From an uncultured bacterium (GTDB lineage: Bacteria; Actinomycetota; Coriobacteriia; Coriobacteriales; Coriobacteriaceae), in the NCBI GenBank assembly GCA_905215945.1, contig CAJMRZ010000023.1, forward strand, positions 1-13,454: DNA of 13,454 nucleotides, in the 5' to 3' direction. Shown one piece after another: positions 5,698-12,025 of this stretch (positions within the stretch are counted from its first letter, which is position 1; every line of letters begins with the position of its first letter). A program made the translations under genes and the position numbers. Under the pieces are notes generated by a model. It was not told where the DNA came from. It saw only the letters and a list, made by a program, of their open reading frames with translations, and did not search any database.

Positions 5698-6384
5698 CTA
5701 CAAATAAATCCCCTCACCGAGTTGCTTGTGGAACTCGGCGTGATGGTCGCGTGCCCAGGTAAAGAGCGCCTGGTCAAAGTCGGTACGCGTGGCCGGGACG
5801 CCAAAGACGCCGGCAACTTCGACGCGTATAAACTCCAGTGCCGGCAGCTTGTTGATGGCAGTGAGGGCAAACGGGGACGAGGGCTCCTCGAACAGATAGC
5901 GGCTGCCTTGCAGCGCGTCGCAACTGGTGCACGTGTTGCCGAGCGACGGGGCTTTGGAGGCTCGCGCGCCTACGGGCTTGTAGCCGCAGCGCTTATGAAG
6001 GTAGTCGCGGATCTCGCCCGGTACGCAGCCAAGAGCGGGCACGATGGCGAGTGCGTTGGCGTTGGCCGTGTCGATGGCAATGTACCCGGCTTCGTTGGGC
6101 GCGTGCGCGATGGCGATGCTCTCGTCGTTATCGGCTCGATAGGGAATGCCGAAGGCCGCGACCGAGGTCTCTTTGTGACACTTCCAGCACTCGCGCTTGC
6201 CCAGTACTAGATATATATACGGCGCTGAGGGGTCGGATCGGTCAACACCGGGCAGCCACTCGGCAAAGGGCTCGGGGTTGACGCCGCTGGGTACATACCA
6301 GATCTTCTTGGTCCGGTCCCATTTGGCGCCCAGCGCCTTGGCTTCTTCTTTGTGCGAAAAGGGGACATCGAGCTCGGTGCGCAT
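5698..6384 (-). CDS. DUF5710-containing zinc-binding protein
   Basis: A 228-residue protein. Residues 1-45 form a DUF5710 module (LDVPFSHKEEAKALGAKWD, then KKIWYVPSG), a short domain often fused to primase, helicase or other DNA-processing proteins of phages and plasmids. The rest carries two CxxC pairs, C66-W-K-C69 and C152-T-S-C155, which may bind one zinc, with an intervening region (GIPYRADNDESIAIAHAPNEAG). No catalytic motif is seen. ATG 6384 is chosen because AAGGAG lies 5 nt before it and the DUF5710 motif starts at residue 5. The frame extends upstream to 6645, but that part has no ribosome site and overlaps the tRNA terminator. It lies between a convergent zinc-ribbon gene and the tRNA-Val unit upstream. 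A DNA- or RNA-binding role is inference. Confidence 0.75.
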   Translation of the reverse strand: MRTELDVPFSHKEEAKALGAKWDRTKKIWYVPSGVNPEPFAEWLPGVDRSDPSAPYIYLVLGKRECWKCHKETSVAAFGIPYRADNDESIAIAHAPNEAGYIAIDTANANALAIVPALGCVPGEIRDYLHKRCGYKPVGARASKAPSLGNTCTSCDALQGSRYLFEEPSSPFALTAINKLPALEFIRVEVAGVFGVPATRTDFDQALFTWARDHHAEFHKQLGEGIYL

Positions 6385-6620
6385 GGCGGCTCCTTGGTGC
6401 TGCAGGTGCAAGTGGCTCAAGGATACCGCAGGACGCAGACATCGCGGCGTTTTGCTGAGAAGTTGCGGCTCGGATGGGTTCGAGACGTGTTGGTCTCGGC
6501 CTCGGTGACTATTGGGGCGGTTTTGATTGACTGCGGAGTCAGCCGGGATAGGCACTTGGGTCGCTGACGTGGTTTTGTGCATGGGCAGGGCGGTTGGAGC
6601 TGCTAGCTGATTTGGCGACA
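6385..6620. other. Intergenic stretch without a recognised feature
   Basis: This stretch of about 236 bp lies between the DUF5710 start and the terminator of the tRNA unit. It should hold the DUF5710 promoter, but no pair of -35/-10 boxes stands out. I see no repeats, RNA gene or credible small frame. Confidence 0.4.
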
Positions 6621-6658
6621 TAAAACAAAACAGCCCAGAGGACATAGCCTCTGAGCTG
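6621..6658 (-). terminator. Intrinsic terminator of tRNA-Val
   Basis: On the minus strand an 11-bp stem, CAGCTCAGAGG paired with CCTCTGGGCTG (one G-T pair), closes a 6-nt loop and is followed by TTTTGTTTTA. It begins 8 nt after the tRNA CCA end. Confidence 0.9.
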
Positions 6659-6666
6659 CGAACATT

Positions 6667-6741
6667 TGGTGGGCGTTAGAAGATTTGAACTTCTGACCTC
6701 TTCCGTGTCAGGGAAGCGCTCTCCCCCTGAGCTAAACGCCC
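6667..6741 (-). tRNA. tRNA-Val (anticodon GAC), CCA encoded
   Basis: The minus strand folds into a complete cloverleaf. The acceptor stem is GGGCGTT/AACGCCC and the D stem GCTC/GAGC. The anticodon stem CTTCC/GGAAG has loop CTGACAC, which gives anticodon GAC. The T stem AGAAG/CTTCT has loop TTCAAAT. The discriminator is A and the 3' CCA is encoded (6667-6669). It decodes GUC valine codons. It is a single-gene unit with its own promoter and terminator. No copy of its 3' end is seen elsewhere in the window, so no attachment site is evident here. Confidence 0.97.
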
Positions 6742-6770
6742 GATCAAGGGTGCGCAAGCGCGCAAGGGAT

Positions 6771-6799
6771 AATATAACGGAGCCTGAACTCGGTGGCAA
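6771..6799 (-). promoter_or_regulatory. Promoter of tRNA-Val
   Basis: On the minus strand TTGCCA (6799-6794) and TATATT (6776-6771) are exactly 17 nt apart, which is near consensus. The tRNA 5' end is about 30 nt downstream of the -10. Confidence 0.85.
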
Positions 6800-6803
6800 G
6801 AAC

Positions 6804-6815
6804 ATTTTTAAAAAT
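6804..6815 (-). promoter_or_regulatory. UP-like A/T element before the tRNA promoter
   Basis: ATTTTTAAAAAT, a 12-bp perfect palindrome of A/T, lies 4 bp upstream of the tRNA -35 box. That is the position of UP elements bound by the RNA polymerase alpha subunit at stable-RNA promoters. Confidence 0.5.
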
Positions 6816-7029
6816 CGCTTACATTGTGGAATTCGGGGCTTTGTCATATCCATCTCAAAAGAGCCTGCTGCCGCGATTTGGCTGTCGCATAATGCAAGGC
6901 CATTGCGGTATCGAGCTATGGAAAGACGCCTGCGGAATTGTCCTACCGATAAGCGGACAAGCCTCCAGCTGGTGACTTCGCCGTGGTAAGGTAAGCCGAA
7001 TTGTTTCCAGGCTGTTTCGGGGGAGTGGA

Positions 7030-8052
7030 ATGAGCAAAGAGTGTGTCGAGCAGGTCGAAGGCGCAGGGGCTTCGGTGCCGATGACCGATATATCGAACAT
7101 TGATGTGCCCGAGGGCACCGACGAGCTCAGCCGCAACACCCGTCGCGCATGGCGCGACCGCTTGAACAGCGCTTCGACGCGCAAGATGATCACGGGCGTC
7201 TTGGCCACGCTGGTGGGCGGTTCGTTTTGGGGCTTCTCGGGCACCAGCGCGAGCTTTCTGTTCGATACCTACCACGTCGACACCTTGTGGCTTATGAGCG
7301 TGCGTCAGATTCTCGCCGGTCTACTCTTTATGGCCGTGGTTGTCACGCGCGACCGCGAGCGCCTGATTAAGCTCTGGACCACACCCGCCGATCGCAAGCA
7401 GCTGCTGCTCTTTACCGCCTTTGGCCTGCTGTTCAACCAGTTTTGCTATCTTTCGGCCGTGCGCCTGACGAACGCCGGAACCGCGACGGTGCTCCAGTGC
7501 CTGCAGCTCGTTATCATCATGGGCTACGCCTGCGTGACCGATCGCCGCATGCCGCGTACTCGCGAAGTCATCGGCATTGGCCTGGCTCTGGGTGGAACCT
7601 TTTTAATTGCCACCGGCGGCGACCCTACCAGCCTGAATATCTCGCCGCTTGGCCTGGCAGCAGGTCTTATGTGTGCGGTCAGCGCCGCGTGTATGGCGGT
7701 GATTCCCGCCAAGATCCTGCCCGAATACGGTAGCTCCATCGTCACGGGCTCGGCAATGCTCACGGCGGGCGTGATCTCATGTGTCTTCGTGCAGCCCTGG
7801 GCGCATATGCCGGCACTCGACGCTGCCGGCGTCGAGGCGCTCGCGGTGTTCGTGGTTATCGGCTCGTTTTTTGCTTACATGCTCTATATGCAGGGCGTTA
7901 AGGACATCGGCTCGGTGCGTGCGAGCCTCATCGGAACTGTGGAGCCGGTTTCGGCGACCATCACGAGCGCCGTTATGCTGGGCACGGTGTTTTTGCCGAC
8001 CGACCTTATCGGCTTTGCCATGATCATCGTGATGATGTTCCTCACGGTGTAG
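7030..8052 (+). CDS. DMT-superfamily (EamA) transporter
   Basis: A 340-residue inner-membrane protein of the drug/metabolite transporter superfamily, normally ten helices arranged as two EamA repeats. A hydrophilic N-terminal extension of about 55 residues, ending near NSASTRKMITG, precedes the first helix (LATLVGGSFWGFSGTSASF). The end of the first repeat is marked by the conserved FNQFCYLSAVRLTNAGTATVLQ and the second repeat by DIGSVRASLIGTVEPVSATI. The protein stops directly after its last helix with almost no tail (IIVMMFLTV). The start at ATG 7030 is supported by GGGGGAG a few bases upstream. The extension is longer than usual for the family. The substrate cannot be told from sequence; amino acids or other small metabolites are typical. 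It stands alone, with the divergent tRNA-Val unit upstream. Confidence 0.92.
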   Translation: MSKECVEQVEGAGASVPMTDISNIDVPEGTDELSRNTRRAWRDRLNSASTRKMITGVLATLVGGSFWGFSGTSASFLFDTYHVDTLWLMSVRQILAGLLFMAVVVTRDRERLIKLWTTPADRKQLLLFTAFGLLFNQFCYLSAVRLTNAGTATVLQCLQLVIIMGYACVTDRRMPRTREVIGIGLALGGTFLIATGGDPTSLNISPLGLAAGLMCAVSAACMAVIPAKILPEYGSSIVTGSAMLTAGVISCVFVQPWAHMPALDAAGVEALAVFVVIGSFFAYMLYMQGVKDIGSVRASLIGTVEPVSATITSAVMLGTVFLPTDLIGFAMIIVMMFLTV

Positions 8053-8068
8053 CTGGCGCCGCCGCCAG
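8053..8068 (+). terminator. Weak hairpin after the transporter gene
   Basis: CTGGCG and CGCCAG pair around a 4-nt loop directly after the stop codon. No T-tract follows (ACAGAAAAGG), so at best it is a weak or factor-assisted end. Confidence 0.25.
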
Positions 8069-8145
8069 ACAGAAAAGGTGTTGTGCCGCATTTTCGCCAA
8101 TTGATGTCCGTGTCTGGAGTTTAGCTGTCGATGCTCAAAATGCCA

Positions 8146-8151
8146 TAAACT
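8146..8151 (+). promoter_or_regulatory. Candidate -10 box for the DUF4012 gene
   Basis: TAAACT lies 50 bp before the DUF4012 start. The best -35-like word, TTAGCT at 8121-8126, is 19 nt away, which is longer than ideal, so support is weak. Confidence 0.28.
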
Positions 8152-8200
8152 AGTAACGTTATGGACTTTTTCATTGCGACTCAATTGCGAGGATTTCTTT

Positions 8201-10513
8201 ATGGCTGGTAATCACTTTAAGGGCAGCGATAGCGGCCGTCCTGCAGTTCCGCCGCGTCCGAACGGGGCTTGTAAGGCCGGCACGCCGGGCGGCGCTGGAC
8301 AGGGCGGTTCCGGTAAGCGCGTGTCCCCGGGCGAGACGGCGATGTTTACCGCTCTGTACGAGCAGTCTCAAAAGGCAAAAAAGACCGGCCGTGCAAAAGG
8401 GAATGTCTTTGCGGGCGGTGCAACCTCCGCGTCGCAGCCGAGCGGGGCTCCTTCGGTACCTGCGAACAACGCAGGTGCTGCCAACGCCGCGAATGCTGCC
8501 GGCAACGTTAATGCCGGCAAGGCCGACAACAATACTCCCTCTGCCGGTGGCGCGGGGCTTACGGGTAACCTTGGTACGATTTACACCGGCGCCTCCGAGA
8601 CTGGCACGTTCGCCCGCCTGGATGATAGCGGTGCCGAGTTTGCGGGCTCGGGTTCCAAGGAAGATTATTACGATTTTGGCTTGAACTACGGTAGCGATGC
8701 TTCGTCGAGTTCGACCTCTGACGGTCTGGTCCGTCATCGCCATCGCAAGGGCGAGGGCAAGAAGCGTCACACTGGCGCCATTATTGCCGCTGTAGTCGCG
8801 GTGCTTCTCGTTGCGCTTGGCGCAAGCGGCTTTATGCTGCTTAACTCGGCAAAGACCGTAAAGAGCGAAGCGAAGGAGGCTGTCGAGATCGTCGGTGGCC
8901 TTAAGGACAAGGTCACGTCGGGCGATTTTTCGACGCTGCCTGACGACGCGAAGAAGATCGATGAGCTCTGCAACAGTATGAAGGCGGAGACCTCGAGCCC
9001 GCTGTGGGCGGCGGCTTCGTTTATCCCGGTGTATGGCAGCGATATCAATGCGGCCCGCACCATGATTGACGCCCTGTCCGATGTCTCGAGCAATGCGCTG
9101 GTTCCCATGGCCGATAACCTTTCGCAGGCTACGCCCGGCAAGCTGTTCCAGGACGGCATGATTAACGTGTCCGCGCTGCAGGCGGTCGCCGATTCGCTTT
9201 CCGATAGCTCCAAGGTGTTCAAGAGCGCCAACGAGAAGGTCCAGGGCATTGGCGATACTCATATTTCCCAGGTGACCGAGCTGGTCGATAAGGCCAAGGA
9301 CGGCTTTGCCACCCTCAACGGCGCGGTTGACGCGGCGGAGAAGGTCGCCCCCGTCCTTCCCCAGATGCTCGGCGCCAACGGCCAGACGCGCAACTACCTT
9401 ATGTACGCCATGAACAACGTCGAGATTCGTGCTTGCGGCGGCTTTGGCGGTTCGCAGGGCCTGATTTCGGTCACTGACGGCCAGATGTCGATTGGCGAGT
9501 TTGTTCCCCGCATTGGACTCAGCGAGGATGAGGCAGTCGAGAGCGTCGACGAAGAGGATGAAGCGCTGTTCGGCAACCACAGTAACCTGTACAACTCGGG
9601 CAATACCTATTCGCCTGATTGGCCCCGCAACTCGCAGCGTGTCGCCGCGCTGTGGAAGTCCCAGTATGGACAGGACGTTGATGGCGTCATCGGTATCGAC
9701 CCGGTGTTCCTGCAGTATCTGCTGGGCCTGGTCGGTAACGTGTCACTGCCCGACGGAACGGTTGTCGACGGCACCAACGCCGCAAAGGTCCTCATGCACG
9801 ATGTGTACTGGAACTATCCGGTCGAGGAGTCTGACGGCATCTTTGCATCCGTCGCCGGCGCTGCCTTCGACAAGATCCTTGGCGGTATCGGCGATGTCGA
9901 TGTTACGAAGCTTGTCAGCGCCGTTGAGCGCGGTGCCGAAGAGGGCCGCCTGATCGCTTGGATGAGAAACGATGATGAGCAGAATGCCATCAAAGAGACG
10001 GGCATTGACGCTTCGCTGCCCGATCCGGATGATCCGAGTGCCGATCCCGTTGCCGGCGTTTACTTTAACAACCTGAGCTTCTCCAAGCTCGACTGGTATC
10101 TGAACGCCGACACTCAGATTGGTCAGGGCGTGAAGAATGGCGACGGCACGTGTTCCTATCGCATCACCGTTACCCTGACGAACATCATGACGCAGGAGGA
10201 GGCTGGCAAGCTGCCCGACTACGTTGCGGCGAGCGCACCCGATGCCGCGCGTGACGACGAGCGTCTGAATGTCTCGTTGTTTGCCCCGACGGGCGGCAAC
10301 ATCAGTGACCTTACGGTTGAGGGCACCCAGTTTGGTCTTGGTGCCGCTACGTGGCATGGAATCCCCTTCTATTCGGGCACCGTTGACCTGCATGCTGGCG
10401 AGACGACGACGATCACGTATACGCTGACCACGTCGGCCGAGGCGGGGGACAAGCCGCTTACGCTGCGTCAGACTCCTACATGCCAGGCGGCTCGCGACAG
10501 CGCGTCGGCGTAG
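8201..10513 (+). CDS. Membrane-anchored DUF4012 protein
   Basis: A 770-residue protein. Residues 1-190 are a Gly/Ala/Asn-rich, low-complexity cytoplasmic region that includes NAANAAGNVNAG. It ends in the basic stretch RHRHRKGEGKKRH, followed by one membrane helix (about 191-216). The rest is extracytoplasmic. DUF4012 hallmarks are RNYLMYAMNNVEIRACGGFG (about 398-417), GLISVTDGQMSIGEF, SPDWPRNSQRVAALW and GVIGIDPVFLQYLLGLVG. The family is found in actinobacteria and other Gram-positives, often near cell-surface polysaccharide genes, and has no proven activity. The start is ATG 8201, since GCGAGGA lies 7 nt before it; the upstream in-frame TTG at 8174 has no site. It is followed by glmM on the same strand, 83 bp away across a hairpin. 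That setting fits a role in the cell envelope, which is inference. Confidence 0.9.
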   Translation: MAGNHFKGSDSGRPAVPPRPNGACKAGTPGGAGQGGSGKRVSPGETAMFTALYEQSQKAKKTGRAKGNVFAGGATSASQPSGAPSVPANNAGAANAANAAGNVNAGKADNNTPSAGGAGLTGNLGTIYTGASETGTFARLDDSGAEFAGSGSKEDYYDFGLNYGSDASSSSTSDGLVRHRHRKGEGKKRHTGAIIAAVVAVLLVALGASGFMLLNSAKTVKSEAKEAVEIVGGLKDKVTSGDFSTLPDDAKKIDELCNSMKAETSSPLWAAASFIPVYGSDINAARTMIDALSDVSSNALVPMADNLSQATPGKLFQDGMINVSALQAVADSLSDSSKVFKSANEKVQGIGDTHISQVTELVDKAKDGFATLNGAVDAAEKVAPVLPQMLGANGQTRNYLMYAMNNVEIRACGGFGGSQGLISVTDGQMSIGEFVPRIGLSEDEAVESVDEEDEALFGNHSNLYNSGNTYSPDWPRNSQRVAALWKSQYGQDVDGVIGIDPVFLQYLLGLVGNVSLPDGTVVDGTNAAKVLMHDVYWNYPVEESDGIFASVAGAAFDKILGGIGDVDVTKLVSAVERGAEEGRLIAWMRNDDEQNAIKETGIDASLPDPDDPSADPVAGVYFNNLSFSKLDWYLNADTQIGQGVKNGDGTCSYRITVTLTNIMTQEEAGKLPDYVAASAPDAARDDERLNVSLFAPTGGNISDLTVEGTQFGLGAATWHGIPFYSGTVDLHAGETTTITYTLTTSAEAGDKPLTLRQTPTCQAARDSASA

Positions 10514-10550
10514 GGTTTTTCTGGTAGCGCAGATAATCGAGTACCATTTT

Positions 10551-10584
10551 GGGGCGGACAGGCAATCTGTTCGCCCCTATTTTG
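10551..10584 (+). terminator. Hairpin with short T-rich tail between DUF4012 gene and glmM
   Basis: An 11-bp stem, GGGGCGGACAG with CTGTTCGCCCC (one G-T pair), closes the loop GCAAT and is followed by TATTTTG. It lies 37 bp after the DUF4012 stop. The tail ends one base before the glmM ribosome site (AAGGAG, 10586-10591), so it may also act as a leader attenuator for glmM. Confidence 0.7.
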
Positions 10585-10596
10585 TAAGGAGAGCGC

Positions 10597-11928
10597 ATGA
10601 AGTACTTTGGCACCGACGGCTTTCGCGGTGAGGCCAACGTTGGGCTGACGGTAGAGCACGCTTACAAGATTGGCCGTTTTGTGGGCTGGTATTACGGTGC
10701 CAACCGCAGTGCTAAGGCGCGCGTTATCGTGGGCAAGGACACGCGTCGTTCGAGCTACATGTTCGAGGCGGCGCTGGTGAGCGGCCTGGTCGCGAGCGGT
10801 GCGGACGCCTATATGCTGCACGTGATCCCCACGCCGGGCGTAGCGCATCAGACCGTGGAAGGCTGCTTCGATTGCGGCATCATGATCAGCGCGAGCCACA
10901 ACCCGTTTTGCGATAACGGCATTAAGCTTGTCAACAGCGACGGCTTTAAGATGGACGAGGACGTGCTGGAGCTCATTGAGGACTACATCGATGGCAAGAG
11001 CGAGGTGCCGCTGGCAACGGGCAACCATATCGGCGCCACGGTGGACTACATGCAGGGTCGCAACCGCTACATTGCCTCGCTCATCGCCAGTGCGAACTTT
11101 TCGCTGCAGGGCGTCAAGATCGGTATCGACTGCGCCAACGGCTCGGCATCCTCGGTGGCCAAGCCGGTGTTCGACGCACTGGGCGCCGATGTGCGCGTGA
11201 TCAATGCCGCGCCCGACGGCTTTAACATCAATGTCGACTGCGGCTCCACGCATATGGAGCGCCTGCAGCGCCACGTGGTGGAGCAGGGCCTGGATGTGGG
11301 CTTTGCCTACGACGGCGATGCCGACCGCTGCCTGGCCGTGGACGAGCGCGGTCGCGTGGTAGACGGCGACCAGATCCTGTACGTGTGCGGCGTGTATCTG
11401 AACAAGCACGGTCGCCTTTCGGGCGGTACCGTGGTGCCGACGATCGCCAGCAACTTTGGCCTGATCAAGTCGTTGGAGCTTGCCGGTCTGAGCGCCGTGA
11501 CCAGCGGCGTGGGCGACCGTCACGTGTATGCCAAGATGCGCGAGGGCGGCTACAGCCTGGGTGGCGAGCAGACGGGCCATACGATCTTTGGCGATATCGA
11601 GCGTACAGGCGACGGCATTATGACCTCGCTGCGCGTGATGGAAGTGATTCGTGCCGAGCGCGAGACGCTCTCGCAGCTCACGGCTCCGTGCAAGCTGCTG
11701 CCGCAGGCGCAGGTGGCCGTGCACGTGGCGGACAAGGACGCCGCGCTCGAGAACATGGGCGTGCAGAACGCCATCGCCGAGGCCGAGGCTGCGCTGGCAG
11801 GCGAGGGTCGCGTGCTCGTACGCAAGAGCGGAACCGAGTCTGTGATTCGCGTTTTGGCCGAAGCCCCCGACCAAGCGTCCGCCGATGCCGCCATGAAGCG
11901 CATCGCCGCCGCGCTGGAAGCTCTGTAA
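10597..11928 (+). CDS. glmM: Phosphoglucosamine mutase GlmM
   Basis: A 443-residue cytosolic enzyme that interconverts glucosamine-6-phosphate and glucosamine-1-phosphate, the step before UDP-GlcNAc synthesis for peptidoglycan and surface polymers. All four hallmarks of the alpha-D-phosphohexomutase family are present. The phosphoserine loop is ISAS100HNP. The Mg-binding loop is D239-G-D241-A-D243-R. The sugar-binding loop is GGEQTGH (322-328). The phosphate-binding loop is RKSGTES (409-415). FGTDGFRG at the N-terminus and a length near 445 residues distinguish GlmM from the larger PGM/PMM enzymes. The start is ATG 10597 with AAGGAG 5 nt before it. No separate promoter is obvious, so it may depend on readthrough from the DUF4012 gene past the hairpin. 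It ends at a strong convergent hairpin. Confidence 0.97.
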   Translation: MKYFGTDGFRGEANVGLTVEHAYKIGRFVGWYYGANRSAKARVIVGKDTRRSSYMFEAALVSGLVASGADAYMLHVIPTPGVAHQTVEGCFDCGIMISASHNPFCDNGIKLVNSDGFKMDEDVLELIEDYIDGKSEVPLATGNHIGATVDYMQGRNRYIASLIASANFSLQGVKIGIDCANGSASSVAKPVFDALGADVRVINAAPDGFNINVDCGSTHMERLQRHVVEQGLDVGFAYDGDADRCLAVDERGRVVDGDQILYVCGVYLNKHGRLSGGTVVPTIASNFGLIKSLELAGLSAVTSGVGDRHVYAKMREGGYSLGGEQTGHTIFGDIERTGDGIMTSLRVMEVIRAERETLSQLTAPCKLLPQAQVAVHVADKDAALENMGVQNAIAEAEAALAGEGRVLVRKSGTESVIRVLAEAPDQASADAAMKRIAAALEAL

Positions 11929-11938
11929 GGTAGTCATT

Positions 11939-12000
11939 GGGGACGTTCTTAAACGACTAGGTGGAAAGGGGACGCTGCGGATTGGTTCCGCGGCGTCCCC
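11939..12000. repeat. GGGGACG motif cluster
   Basis: GGGGACG occurs at 11939-11945 and 11968-11974 and inverted as CGTCCCC at 11994-12000. The last two are part of the terminator stem. The first, within CATTGGGGACGTTCTTAA, is a stray copy outside it. The pattern recalls REP-like hairpin repeats, but this is impression only. Confidence 0.35.
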
Positions 12001-12003
12001 TTT
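11965..12003. terminator. Bidirectional hairpin between glmM and the M32 gene
   Basis: A 16-bp stem (11965-11980 with 11988-12003; one G-T pair) closes the loop ATTGGTT. An A-run opens the stem and a T-run closes it, so it can serve both convergent genes. It lies 36 bp past the glmM stop and 22 bp before the M32 stop. Confidence 0.8.
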
Positions 12004-12025
12004 GCGTTGGCGTGTCGGTTATGCC

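Noticed and set aside
6385..6645. N-terminal extension of the DUF5710 protein up to an ATG at 6645
   Set aside because: It runs into the tRNA terminator and lacks a ribosome site. The AAGGAG-spaced ATG at 6384 starts right at the conserved domain.
6667..6741. tRNA-Val as an attachment site for an integrated element
   Set aside because: No direct repeat of the tRNA 3' end and no integrase gene are visible in this window.
6793..6989. Short open frames after the tRNA promoter
   Set aside because: They overlap promoter and leader sequence, have no ribosome site, and have unlikely composition.
8171..9580. A 469-codon minus-strand open frame
   Set aside because: It is antisense to the DUF4012 gene, has Arg/Ala-rich composition, and has no ribosome site or family motif.
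10468..11937. A 489-codon minus-strand open frame
   Set aside because: It is antisense to glmM, which has all the phosphohexomutase motifs; high GC content keeps the opposite frame open.
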